Shown here one piece after another: positions 50,779 through 60,220 of a stretch of DNA of 64,000 nt. The DNA comes from Parachlamydiales bacterium. GTDB taxonomy: Bacteria > Chlamydiota > Chlamydiia > Chlamydiales > Rhabdochlamydiaceae. Under the pieces are notes generated by a model. It saw nothing but the letters and a program-made list of their open reading frames with translations, was not told where the DNA came from and made no database searches. Positions within the stretch are counted from its first letter, which is position 1. Each line of letters opens with the position of its first letter. The stretch is from positions 1-64,000 of the forward strand of contig PLXY01000011.1 in assembly GCA_003153295.1 (NCBI GenBank), written 5' to 3'. The position numbers and the translations under genes were made by a program.

Positions 50779-51619
50779 AACTAACGGGCTTTCCTTTCAA
50801 AATTCCAAGAATAATTTCTAATTCCATTCCAAGCGAATAAAACCCATATAAACGAATGTAACTTTCACGAACAGGCGTCCATCTAATGTATTTGCAAGGG
50901 ACAGCTGTATTGCAAATAATGGCTTCTTCTGTTGAGGATCCTTCTTCTCTCCTTGCATCTTCTGGGCGAAAAATATTCGTATCCGTTTCCTGCTCTGATT
51001 TTGTAAAGAATACAACTGAAAATTTGGGTATAACATCCGATGGTACTCCATCGCTTTTTTCCATGTCATATGAAACAGCTACTCCCTGCGTTTTTCTTGC
51101 AGCCTCAAGGATGTTATGAATATGATCAGCAACTTGAGCATGTGTTATTTTCTCTTTTTCAACCTGTTCCCAATCTTTTTTAATGACTGCTAAAAGTGAA
51201 TCGTTTTGATCTAGAAAACCTTTAAAAGTGTCTCCTCCTTTAAGACTAGCAGGTTTTGCACGACGTTGGATAATATCCAGAGACACTCCCAATTTCTGCG
51301 GTAATTGATCGATCTCATCCGCCGATTTAAGAAACGGGGTGCTAAGAGTAGAAGAAGATGGAACAGGTTGTAAAGGCGTAGATTTTGGTCGAAAAAAAGT
51401 TGAAGCCTTATCAATAGGTTTTTTTGCGACTGCTTCACTTGGTAATTCGGATGTTCGGGGGGTAAAAGACTTTGCATTAGGGCGAAAATAGATCCACACA
51501 ATCACTGCGCCAAGAGCAAATAAAAAAACCTTTTGGATTTTTTCTGAAGAAGTTTGCTGAGAGCAAAAAGGTCGCAAAAAATGTGAGTGAGAACAGCCAC
51601 CTACTTTAGAAAGACTCAT
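50771..51619 (-). CDS. Hypothetical protein with one membrane segment
   Basis: Not recognised. 282 residues with one hydrophobic segment (about 29-45, VFLFALGAVIVWIYF) after a short N-terminal part, then a Ser/Pro/Lys-rich linker (about 47-100) and a globular domain (about 100-282) with Trp, Asp and Glu-rich helices. AGGAG lies 8 nt before the start. The topology suggests a single-pass inner membrane protein with a soluble C-terminal domain. It is divergent from the large fusion gene at 51760. Confidence 0.65.
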   Translation of the reverse strand: MSLSKVGGCSHSHFLRPFCSQQTSSEKIQKVFLFALGAVIVWIYFRPNAKSFTPRTSELPSEAVAKKPIDKASTFFRPKSTPLQPVPSSSTLSTPFLKSADEIDQLPQKLGVSLDIIQRRAKPASLKGGDTFKGFLDQNDSLLAVIKKDWEQVEKEKITHAQVADHIHNILEAARKTQGVAVSYDMEKSDGVPSDVIPKFSVVFFTKSEQETDTNIFRPEDARREEGSSTEEAIICNTAVPCKYIRWTPVRESYIRLYGFYSLGMELEIILGILKGKPVSFN

Positions 51620-51759
51620 TCGCCATTCTCCTATTTGGAAACAGAGCTATTTTATTTCCAAATTTCTTATTTAGCAAAGAGTTAAATTAAAAATTTTTAG
51701 AGCAAACCTCTATTGTTTGTTAAACATTTTTCCTTTAGTTTGGTTGGAACAAAAAAATT

Positions 51760-54700
51760 ATGTTTCAGTTTGCACTTCATCATCTTCAATCGATTGAATC
51801 CGAAGTTCCTCCGGAACATTTCGAAAAGATGGCTGTCATCTTAGAACAATTGATTCCTGATGAGATGCGGTTTGAAGATAAAAGTGACTTTTTAAATTGG
51901 ATCAAAGAAACGCTCCCTCTTTTCAAGTGGAATGAATGTTCTTTTTTCCCCAATCATTTATCGGTTCAGCTGTTATGTCTTAAAAATCAGCAATTGCAAA
52001 TTGAGACTTTTTTCCCTGAAATGCTGCGGAAGTGGCTTCTTCCTGGAAAAGAAGCTTCTATTTTGTCATTCAATCACATGTATTTTCATGTAAAAGATTT
52101 TCCAAAAAACGCTTTTTTTATCGGCGAGATTAAAATCCTCATTGGAACTTCTCAGCAGTGGTACGATGCAATTGCGAATCTGGCTTTTCTGACAAAAGAA
52201 ATTGCTTTAGCGCTCAGTTCGCCTACACATGCCTCTTATATCTTGATGAAAAGGATTTCATCTTTGCACTCGAAAGCGACGATGATCCATCAGGAATTAA
52301 ACCGACTCATGCGCAAATCCCCCCATTATCTGGAGGAACTGATTTTAGATGATATGGGCCGTTTTCTCGCCCTTTCATCAAAGGAATTTTTAAGCCAAAG
52401 GCGACCGCATCACATCACCCGGCTGATCGCTTCCATTTATCTGATCCGCAAAAGCTTATTCCGTGCATTGATTTATTCTTCCAACATCCATCATATCCAG
52501 CTCCGGTTTATTCCCACTTTTCTAGAGTTTCCTTTTTGCATGAAACCTGTTTTAGGCTGCTTGATTGGAATTAGTTTAGTGGAAGAGTATGAGATCCTGG
52601 AAGAAAAGCATATCCTCTTTGCAGTCAAAAAACTCATTCCGCAAGCGGAAGTCGTCAAAGGAAGCTGCTGTTATTTAGATCAGAAAGAAGAAAAAATCAA
52701 AATCATCTATCTAGAATTGGAAAAAAGAGACGGCTCTTCTTTTTCTTTAGCAGAAAGAAAAGGGCTTAAGCGGTCTCTTAAAGATCAGTTGAAATACTGC
52801 ATTGAGAAGCTCATGCCTCCGGTTTTCATGATCCGGAATGAAGAAGAAGTCTTGAGAAACATTCTGATGCTCAGGGGCGAGATCCGCTCAACTAAAGACA
52901 TTCCCCAAGTGATGATCTCTCTAGATAGGCAAACGAAAACAGAAATTGTCTTTACTGTTATCTGGGTCTCGATCCGTCCACAAGATCGCCTTTCTCAACA
53001 AAAGTTGATCCCACAATCATCAAAAGACTATGCCCTTATCTGCGAAAGAGTGCAGATTGTTGGTTATCTCAGAAAAAAACATCCGATCGAAGTCCATGTT
53101 TTGCAATTGAATATCCCCCGCTCACCTGCGCTTTTAAGATCAAATCTTTCACTCAATTTCTATCTTGCCAGAGAAAAAGCTGCCCTCTATTTGCATGAGA
53201 CACTGGGAGAATTCCGGGATTATAACGGAGGAGTGATCTTCAAGCAGACAGAGATCCTTGCGCGGCTAAAAAATGAATTTAAAAGCATCGCCGATACCGA
53301 TCTTGATTTGATCGATGATTTTTTCTATTCCCTCAGCCCCATTGAAAAACAAGCGACTATTTCCTTTTCTTCTCTTCGAATCTTGTTTGAGTTGTTTTAT
53401 AATAGCCTACAAGCAGAATTAAACGATTCTTGTCCCTATATCTTGAAAATCCATGAGCAAGCCTCTTGTATCTTCGTGATCGTCCGCTTTTCAGATAGCT
53501 CTTTAAAAGGACCCTTAACTGCCGCCTTGGACAATTTTGAGGCGATTAACCAACATCTTATCGTCAGCGATTTAACCATCAAAGGAACGGGAGTTCTTTC
53601 GTATATTTATGAAAATCAAAATAACTCGGACCGCCGAGATTTTTGCGATCTAATCCGGCAGACCATCGAAACGCTCCATCAAAATAGAGTGAGCACAAAA
53701 GTTCTCCGTTTGAACATTCCTTTTGAACCGACTTCTTTAGACCCACGACTCGCAGGCGATGAATTCACCAGCGGCATTTTAAGGCTTCTCTTCGAAGGTC
53801 TGACACGTCTGAACAGAAAAGGTGAATTTGAATACGGAATGGCCGAATCGGTATCCCTCTCTTCCGATCAAAAAATTTATACATTTAGACTTCGAAAAGC
53901 GGTATGGAGCAATGGAGCCCCTGTCACTGCCCATGATTTTGAATATGCCTGGAAGAAAATACTCTCTGCTCATTTTAACACCACTTTTGCCTATCTTTTT
54001 TATTGTATAAAAAATGCCAAAGAGGCCAAGCAAGGGCTTGTTCCTCTGGATCATGTAGGAATTAAAGCGGTGGATGATCTGACATTACATGTCGAGCTTG
54101 CGTTTCCCACCCCGTATTTTCTAGAGCTCACTGCACATACGATCTATTCTCCTGTCAACCATCAGATCGACCGCCGCTACCCGAATTGGCCCTTGCAAGT
54201 GAAAGAAGGCTACGTTTGCAACGGAGCGTTTCAATTGAAAACGGCCATCACAAATGAAACCTATGAATTAAGTAAAAATGCGACCTATTGGGATGAGAAG
54301 AACATCGAGATCGACAAGGTGATTATCTCCAAAGCTTCTTACCATTTAGCCCAGCAACTTTTTAAAAAAGAAGAGCTCGATTGGATCGGCCAGCCGTTTG
54401 GTCTTTGGGACTTAGACTTTGAGCCGGGATCCAAAGATGAAGTGATTACTGCTCCCAATACAGGAGTTTATTGGTATGTTTTCAATACCGAACGGTTTCC
54501 TTTCCATCATAAGAAATTAAGACGTGCTTTCGCTTTAGCTATTGATCGAAATTTCATTACTCAATCTCTCTCAACGCCCACCAGACCCGCTTACTCTCCC
54601 ATCACTGCAGGCTTAAGTCAAAAATCAGGCCAGCAGTATTTACAAGAAAATTTAGTGCTTGCTCGTCAGCTGTTCGAAGAAGCTTTAGATGAATTAGGTT

Positions 54701-55194
54701 TGAATCGGCACTCGTTCCCCACCCTCAATCTTTTGTATGCTCAGGGCGGCGTGCGAGATAAATCAGCGCATCTTATCAAAGAGCAATGGGAACAAGCTTT
54801 TGGCATTCAAATCCGTTTGGAGCCCCTTCAATGGTATTCCGCCTTCAATAAAATGAAGCAGGGAGACTTCCATATCTGCGGCATTCTGTGGAGAACATTA
54901 GTCAATGATCCCATCTATGTCCTGAATTTCTTTAGAAATTCTAAAGAAAATATTAATCTCTCTCGCTGGGAAAAACCCGAATTCCGACATCTTCTAGAAT
55001 TGGCAGATCACGAACTCAATTCTGAGATCCGTCTCAAATATTTGGCATTAGCAGAAGAGCTCTTACTTCAAGAAATTCCTGTTCTTCCTGCTTTTCAAAT
55101 CGATTTTAGAGCTATCATTAAAAAACATATTCAACTTCCCGGTATTTCTCCTCAGGGGGGTATTTTAGACCTAAAGTGGACCCGTTTTAAATAA
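51760..55194 (+). CDS. Large protein: unknown N-terminal region fused to a peptide-binding (OppA-type) domain
   Basis: 1144 residues. From about residue 648 to the end it is a family 5 solute-binding protein: LDPRLAGDEFTSGILRLLFEG, SDQKIYTFRLRKAVWSNG, VTAHDFEYAWKKIL, LRRAFALAIDRNFI and ILWRTLVNDPIYVL. The first 645 residues match no family that I can name. They are helical with charged stretches and a GEFRDYNGGVIF motif near 485-496. There is no signal peptide, so the peptide-binding domain would be cytoplasmic, as in SgrR-type sensors. No ABC permease genes are nearby. Start MFQFALHHL at 51760 has no strong ribosome site. Confidence 0.8.
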   Translation: MFQFALHHLQSIESEVPPEHFEKMAVILEQLIPDEMRFEDKSDFLNWIKETLPLFKWNECSFFPNHLSVQLLCLKNQQLQIETFFPEMLRKWLLPGKEASILSFNHMYFHVKDFPKNAFFIGEIKILIGTSQQWYDAIANLAFLTKEIALALSSPTHASYILMKRISSLHSKATMIHQELNRLMRKSPHYLEELILDDMGRFLALSSKEFLSQRRPHHITRLIASIYLIRKSLFRALIYSSNIHHIQLRFIPTFLEFPFCMKPVLGCLIGISLVEEYEILEEKHILFAVKKLIPQAEVVKGSCCYLDQKEEKIKIIYLELEKRDGSSFSLAERKGLKRSLKDQLKYCIEKLMPPVFMIRNEEEVLRNILMLRGEIRSTKDIPQVMISLDRQTKTEIVFTVIWVSIRPQDRLSQQKLIPQSSKDYALICERVQIVGYLRKKHPIEVHVLQLNIPRSPALLRSNLSLNFYLAREKAALYLHETLGEFRDYNGGVIFKQTEILARLKNEFKSIADTDLDLIDDFFYSLSPIEKQATISFSSLRILFELFYNSLQAELNDSCPYILKIHEQASCIFVIVRFSDSSLKGPLTAALDNFEAINQHLIVSDLTIKGTGVLSYIYENQNNSDRRDFCDLIRQTIETLHQNRVSTKVLRLNIPFEPTSLDPRLAGDEFTSGILRLLFEGLTRLNRKGEFEYGMAESVSLSSDQKIYTFRLRKAVWSNGAPVTAHDFEYAWKKILSAHFNTTFAYLFYCIKNAKEAKQGLVPLDHVGIKAVDDLTLHVELAFPTPYFLELTAHTIYSPVNHQIDRRYPNWPLQVKEGYVCNGAFQLKTAITNETYELSKNATYWDEKNIEIDKVIISKASYHLAQQLFKKEELDWIGQPFGLWDLDFEPGSKDEVITAPNTGVYWYVFNTERFPFHHKKLRRAFALAIDRNFITQSLSTPTRPAYSPITAGLSQKSGQQYLQENLVLARQLFEEALDELGLNRHSFPTLNLLYAQGGVRDKSAHLIKEQWEQAFGIQIRLEPLQWYSAFNKMKQGDFHICGILWRTLVNDPIYVLNFFRNSKENINLSRWEKPEFRHLLELADHELNSEIRLKYLALAEELLLQEIPVLPAFQIDFRAIIKKHIQLPGISPQGGILDLKWTRFK

Positions 55195-55211
55195 TTGCGG
55201 TTATTTGACCT

Positions 55212-55236
55212 TCAGGTTAGGAATATGCTAACCTGA
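55212..55236. repeat. Perfect 9-bp inverted repeat upstream of gpsA
   Basis: TCAGGTTAG, a 7-nt loop GAATATG, CTAACCTGA. No T-run follows on either strand. It lies 17 bp after the stop of the fusion gene and 18 bp before the gpsA ATG, so it may be a weak terminator, a processing hairpin or an operator. Confidence 0.6.
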
Positions 55237-55254
55237 TCGGAAAACAGGGAAATG

Positions 55255-56259
55255 ATGAAAAAAAAAATCTGCTATCTCGGTGCTGGCACATGGGGATTTT
55301 GCCTAGCTTCTCTTTTGGCTTCCAAAGGCAATGAAGTTGCGTTATGGACCAAGAGGGATGATTTTGCAAAATTGCTGGCAAAAACACGGCAGCATCCCAA
55401 ACTTCCCAATTTTGAAGCGTATGAGACCGTCAATCCGACAAGCAATTTAGCAGACGCGCTCGAAGGGGCTGATTTTATTATCGAATCGGTCACCTCTGTG
55501 GGGATCAGACCCGTTTTTGAACAAATCAAAAATCTCGGCGGCGGCAATTGTCCTATCGTCCTTACCTCAAAAGGCATTGAACAAAACAGCTGTTTCTTGC
55601 TTCCTGAAGTCATCGTCGATGTCATGGGAGATTCCCATCGTAAATTCGTCGGATGCCTGAGCGGCCCTAGCCATGCGGAAGAAGTCATTGAAAAACTGCC
55701 GACGTCGGTGGTCTGTTCCGCTTATGAGCATGATATCATGGGACAGATCCATGATCTTTTCTCCACTCCTTTTTTCCGCGTCTATCCCAATTCAGATATC
55801 AATGGAGTGGCCTTTGGCGGCGCGATGAAGAACATCATTGCCATCGCTTGCGGTATTTCAGATGGGTTAGGATTCGGGGACAACACCAAAGCTGCCCTCA
55901 TGACGCGCGGACTCCATGAAATCCGCAAACTCTCCGTGACAAAAGGCGCCAAGTCGGAAACATTAAATGGTCTTTCGGGACTGGGAGATCTCTGCGTGAC
56001 TTGTCTTTCTAAACACAGCCGCAACTATAAATTTGGGCATTTCATTGCTGAAGGGCTCAATCCTAACCAAGCTAAAGAAGCCGTCGGCATGGTTGTCGAA
56101 GGGGCTTATACATGCGTCTCAGCACTGCAGCTGGCTAAAAAAGCTCATATCGACGTGCCGATCACCGAAGCCATCTATTCTATCATCTACGAGGATCTTA
56201 ATCCCCGCGATGCCGTCAAGTCCCTCCTCCAACGCGCCATCAAGGAAGAACATTTGTGA
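55255..56259 (+). CDS. gpsA: NAD(P)-dependent glycerol-3-phosphate dehydrogenase
   Basis: Makes sn-glycerol-3-phosphate for phospholipid synthesis. 334 residues with the N-terminal Rossmann motif YLGAGTWGFCLASLLA, SKGIEQNSCFLLPEV, the catalytic Lys in GAMKNIIAIACGISDGLG and GLSGLGDLCVTCLSKHSRN. Two ATGs at 55252 and 55255 lie behind AGGGA; the second has the more usual distance. It ends in a GTGA overlap with the next gene. Confidence 0.93.
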   Translation: MKKKICYLGAGTWGFCLASLLASKGNEVALWTKRDDFAKLLAKTRQHPKLPNFEAYETVNPTSNLADALEGADFIIESVTSVGIRPVFEQIKNLGGGNCPIVLTSKGIEQNSCFLLPEVIVDVMGDSHRKFVGCLSGPSHAEEVIEKLPTSVVCSAYEHDIMGQIHDLFSTPFFRVYPNSDINGVAFGGAMKNIIAIACGISDGLGFGDNTKAALMTRGLHEIRKLSVTKGAKSETLNGLSGLGDLCVTCLSKHSRNYKFGHFIAEGLNPNQAKEAVGMVVEGAYTCVSALQLAKKAHIDVPITEAIYSIIYEDLNPRDAVKSLLQRAIKEEHL

Positions 56260-57716
56260 TCACAGGCCAAAAAATTGTCACTGCTGAAGAGATACGAAAA
56301 TTAGAAAAATTGGCCTCTAGTTCCGATGCGGGTAAGTTCATGGACAAAGCTGCCAGTGGAATTGCTCTTATCACCGAGCAGTTTATTGAGAAAAACAACC
56401 TTCCTAAGAAAATCATTTTACTGACAGGCAAAGGCAATAACGGCGGCGATGCTTACACAGCCGGAGCGCTGCTTCTTGAACAAGGTTTCTCTGTTCTTGC
56501 TATTTCCGCTTTTCCTTTGAAAGACTGCACCCCTTTATGCCGTGAAAGACATGACCGTTTTATCCAACATGGAGGACAAGTCCAGCCTCTCTCTCATTTT
56601 AATCCTGAAGGATATAGCGTGATACTCGACGGTCTCGTCGGAACAGGATTTCAAGGCAAAGCGTCAGGCAATTTGGCCAAAGCCATCGAATGGGCCCATA
56701 ACTCTGATCTTCCAATTTTAGCTCTAGATATTCCCTCTGGATTGAACGGAACAACCGGGGAAGTCGCCTCCATCGCCATTGAAGCTGCCGCAACCCTCTA
56801 TTTAGGACTGCCTAAAATCGGTTTCTTCCTGGATAAAGGATGGGATCATGTAGGTAATCTCATCGGCGTCGATTTCGGACTTCCTGAAAAACTGATGCTT
56901 CAAGCCAAAGAAGAAGCCCTTCTTCTCGATCCTACCTCTCTTGAGCTTCCCATCCTACGACGATCTCGCCACAAGTATGAAGCGGGCTATGTGCTGGGCA
57001 TTGCTGGCTCTCCTCAAATGCCGGGCGCTGCAGCTCTTGCCACTGCCGGAGTTTTACGCAGCGGCGCTGGCATTGTCAGACTTTTTTCCATGCCTGAAAC
57101 ACCATCTAGCCATTTGCTTTCCGAAGTGATCCACGAAGACTACCATCTGAAGAGAGTTCAAGAGGAAGCAAAACGAGCCTCTGCCTATTTTGTGGGACCT
57201 GGACTTGGAAGAACCCCCGCTGTTGAAAAACTGCTCAAAGAGTTACTACCTACTTTACGCTTACCGACAGTCCTTGATGCAGATGCTCTATACTTTTTAG
57301 CTAAAAATCCTTCTTGGAAACTCCCCTCTCACACGATTTTAACTCCCCACCATGGCGAGATGGAAAAGATCCTCAAGAAAAAACCGACCTTGAAAGCCTG
57401 CCAAGATTATGTCGAAAAAAAGAAAGTTACATTAGTCCTTAAGGGCGCGCCCACCATTATTTTTTACCCCAAGAAAAAACCTCTGATCATTGCTCATGGA
57501 GATCCCGGCATGGCCACGGCCGGTTCCGGCGATGTCCTCACCGGCATTTTAGCGGGATTGCTAGCCCAGAAAATGGCTCCCCAAAACGCAGCTGCGCTTG
57601 GAGTTTTTCTCCATGCCGCTGCAGGCGAGATCGCAGCGTTGCATCTCACCTCTTATTGCATGATCGCTTCGGATATTTTAAGATATTTGCCTGAAGTGTT
57701 TACAATTACGTCTTAG
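56256..57716 (+). CDS. nnr: Bifunctional NAD(P)HX epimerase/dehydratase
   Basis: Repairs hydrated NADH/NADPH. The N-terminal YjeF epimerase domain (about 1-205) shows LLTGKGNNGGDAYTAGALLL, DGLVGTGFQGKASG and LDIPSGLNGTTGE. The C-terminal ribokinase-like dehydratase (about 225-480) shows HKYEAGYVLGIAGSPQMPGA, TPHHGEMEKIL and HGDPGMATAGSGDVLTGILA. 486 residues is normal for the fused form. The start is a GTG sharing bases with the gpsA stop. The end overlaps the convergent lipase-like gene by 11 bp. Confidence 0.92.
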   Translation: MITGQKIVTAEEIRKLEKLASSSDAGKFMDKAASGIALITEQFIEKNNLPKKIILLTGKGNNGGDAYTAGALLLEQGFSVLAISAFPLKDCTPLCRERHDRFIQHGGQVQPLSHFNPEGYSVILDGLVGTGFQGKASGNLAKAIEWAHNSDLPILALDIPSGLNGTTGEVASIAIEAAATLYLGLPKIGFFLDKGWDHVGNLIGVDFGLPEKLMLQAKEEALLLDPTSLELPILRRSRHKYEAGYVLGIAGSPQMPGAAALATAGVLRSGAGIVRLFSMPETPSSHLLSEVIHEDYHLKRVQEEAKRASAYFVGPGLGRTPAVEKLLKELLPTLRLPTVLDADALYFLAKNPSWKLPSHTILTPHHGEMEKILKKKPTLKACQDYVEKKKVTLVLKGAPTIIFYPKKKPLIIAHGDPGMATAGSGDVLTGILAGLLAQKMAPQNAAALGVFLHAAAGEIAALHLTSYCMIASDILRYLPEVFTITS

Positions 57717-59148
57717 AAAAACTTTCGAAGTATCGTTTATACGAGATGGGATTGAAAAGACCCAACGTCAAAATATGGACGATCCATGCAGCGACTTTAC
57801 GAAAATGTTCTAATTCCAGCCCCAGGGAAAAGTAATGGCGAGTATTCTCCATTTTCTCAATTCTAAAAGGTTTTAGTGTTGTTTGTCTGATGTGCGCTTT
57901 AGAAAAAGACTTGAAAAAACCTTTGATTTTTTGAAACACACTCAAGGTTTTAATATCTCCTCTTTGCGTGCTGGAAGGAAGTAGAGAATAAGCAGAAGCC
58001 GAGGGAAGTCTTAAACCGACATGTACTCCTCCCACTAATGGAATACAATCCCATTCATCCTGAGCAGGAACGCCTTCATTAACAATGGCAGAGACATTTA
58101 TATCTGTATCTTTGAATGTGTTATAAAAGATCTCTTCAACTTCCCTATTTACTCCGATAGAAGCGTAGGTCGTCAGAGAAGTCACTCGCGTTGTCGTATA
58201 TGTATGAATCAACGATGCGAGATATTGCACTTGCGCCCCACCCTGACTTTTACCATAGAGATCGATATGTGAAATGTTATGGTCGGATAAATAAGTGCGA
58301 ATCTGAGGCCATAGTGCTTGAACAGCCAACATTCCAGGTTCAATAAGAAGGTTGTTCAAACCTGACATTAATCCTCCGGTCGCACTGCGGCGAGAAGCAG
58401 TTCCACGGCAAACTAGCATCGTTTTTTCTTCTCTTAGATCTCGAAGGAAGGCTGCATATCCTCCTTTCCCTGTAAAGATAGCTTCGCACTTGAAATAACC
58501 ACTGCTGCATCTAATCATCTGTCCTGTAGCCATCTCTCGATCAGCAAGTCGAGAAGTTAAGACCTCCACTTCATACGCCCATTTTCCTGTTTGATCACTA
58601 GGAAGATAAAAATCGATCGCATCCAGTTGAATTTTGATGCGTTCTCTTAGTCCCTCCAAACCTCTGCCGCTCGAACGTGATGAATCAAAATAAGCATTTT
58701 CTGGAATGTTTCGAAAAAATAGATTATTTACACGATGGAATGGAATCAAAGAAAAATACAGCTTATCAATCTCCAGAGGATCTAGTGCGCTAAGAGGTTT
58801 AGTCGTCGCTTCTTGCAAGTCATCTGTACGAACATCCCCTAACAGTAGAAAAATGATCTCAATGACTTTCCGATCTAGAAGCAGTTGTCTTTGATTAAAA
58901 GCCTCTTGATACTTTTTCAATTCTTCACGTTGAAAAATTCGATATACTCTTTGGGCTCCAATCAGCTGATTTAGATTTTCCAGCGACTGCTGATCTTCAG
59001 TACTTGAGATGTTTTTACCAGGGACAAATTGAACAAGACTGACTCGATACTCCTTATTTTCTTTTTCTATTCGAAGCTTTGAAGGCACTTGCTCCGTATG
59101 AAATAAATCAACAATAGGAGATAAATTGGTACGCTCTACTTTTATCAT
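57706..59148 (-). CDS. Predicted alpha/beta-hydrolase (lipase-like) protein
   Basis: 480 residues. The middle part carries a lipase-class-3-like arrangement: MLVCRGTASRRSATGG (oxyanion strand), then a nucleophile elbow IDLYGKSQGGAQVQYLASLI (about 315-335; GxSxG with candidate catalytic Ser), and acidic and His residues downstream (DEWDCIPLVGGVHVGLRL). The N-terminal 200 residues are helical and unrecognised. The C terminus ends with a hydrophobic segment (about 450-470, VAAWIVHILTLGLFN). No signal peptide. It may be a secreted effector or a membrane-bound esterase; substrate unknown. Confidence 0.65.
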   Translation of the reverse strand: MIKVERTNLSPIVDLFHTEQVPSKLRIEKENKEYRVSLVQFVPGKNISSTEDQQSLENLNQLIGAQRVYRIFQREELKKYQEAFNQRQLLLDRKVIEIIFLLLGDVRTDDLQEATTKPLSALDPLEIDKLYFSLIPFHRVNNLFFRNIPENAYFDSSRSSGRGLEGLRERIKIQLDAIDFYLPSDQTGKWAYEVEVLTSRLADREMATGQMIRCSSGYFKCEAIFTGKGGYAAFLRDLREEKTMLVCRGTASRRSATGGLMSGLNNLLIEPGMLAVQALWPQIRTYLSDHNISHIDLYGKSQGGAQVQYLASLIHTYTTTRVTSLTTYASIGVNREVEEIFYNTFKDTDINVSAIVNEGVPAQDEWDCIPLVGGVHVGLRLPSASAYSLLPSSTQRGDIKTLSVFQKIKGFFKSFSKAHIRQTTLKPFRIEKMENTRHYFSLGLELEHFRKVAAWIVHILTLGLFNPISYKRYFESFSKT

Positions 59149-59217
59149 TTAATTAACTCGTGAAATAATGTAAAAGGAAATTATAAATTGATTTATTAAA
59201 AAAACCAATCAATAAAA

Positions 59218-60174
59218 TTAATTTTGAATAGTATAATATTCTTGATACCAAGAGAGAAATTTTTGAAGTCCTTTCTCTAAAGAGATCGTGGGCGAGAATC
59301 CTAGTTGCTTGCGGCTTTTAGAAATATCGGCATACGTGACAGGGACTTCTCCCGGCTGCATAGGCAAAAGTTCTTTAACCGCTGATTTTCCGGTATACTT
59401 TTCTAGAAGTTCGACTAAGTAGAGCACATCTTCGGGTTGATTGTTTCCCAGATTGAAAACTTCACACGAAGCCCCTAGATCAATAGCTGCTAAAGTTCCA
59501 GCGACAATATCATCGATGTAGGTGAAGTCTCGTTTCATCTGCCCTTCATTATAGATTTGGAGGGGAGCGCCTTTCAGAATCGCATTCGTAAAAGAGAAAT
59601 AGGCCATGTCGGGCCGTCCCCAAGGACCATAGACCGTAAAAAATCGGAGTCCCGTGACTGAAATCCCATACATATGATGATAAGCGTGGGCAATGAGCTC
59701 ATTCGATTTTTTTGTCGCTCCGTAAAGACTGGAAGGCATATCCGTCGGATCGGTCTCGGAGAAAGGGATTTTTTTATTAAGGCCGTAAACCGAAGAGGAA
59801 GAGGCATAGATAAAAGGAATTTGAGGATGGCGGCGGATCACTTCCATCACTTGAACAAATCCTTCGAGGTTGGTGTAGACGTAATTTTCCGGATGGCGGA
59901 TCGAATGGCGCACGCCGGCCTGAGCAGCGAGATGGAGAAAATGTGTGATCTCATTTTCTAAAATAAGCTTTTCCATCAGAGGAGGATTGCGGATGTCCAT
60001 GTCGAAGATTTGGACTCCTTGCTTCTCCAGAACGGCTGCCCGGTCTCTCTTCAATTGAGGATCGTAATAGGAATTGAAATTATCGCAGCCCACGACGGCA
60101 TCGCCTCGTTTGAGGAGTCCTTGAGCCACATGGAACCCGATGAAACCTGCTATTCCTGTAATGAAAATGCGCAT
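59218..60174 (-). CDS. UDP-glucuronate 4-epimerase-like NAD-dependent epimerase
   Basis: An extended SDR that interconverts UDP-sugars, most like UDP-glucuronate epimerases of capsule pathways. It has the NAD motif ITGIAGFIGFHVAQGLLKRG, CDNFNSYYDPQLKRDR (typical of GAE), the catalytic YGATKKSNE, and RFFTVYGPWGRPDMA and YIDDIVAG. 318 residues, normal. It is divergent from the polysaccharide export genes, with 46 bp between starts, which suggests a role in the same glycan. Confidence 0.88.
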   Translation of the reverse strand: MRIFITGIAGFIGFHVAQGLLKRGDAVVGCDNFNSYYDPQLKRDRAAVLEKQGVQIFDMDIRNPPLMEKLILENEITHFLHLAAQAGVRHSIRHPENYVYTNLEGFVQVMEVIRRHPQIPFIYASSSSVYGLNKKIPFSETDPTDMPSSLYGATKKSNELIAHAYHHMYGISVTGLRFFTVYGPWGRPDMAYFSFTNAILKGAPLQIYNEGQMKRDFTYIDDIVAGTLAAIDLGASCEVFNLGNNQPEDVLYLVELLEKYTGKSAVKELLPMQPGEVPVTYADISKSRKQLGFSPTISLEKGLQKFLSWYQEYYTIQN

Positions 60175-60220
60175 TGCGAAAAAATAATCTACAAGTTAAT
60201 GATGTTGTGCGACTAATTTT

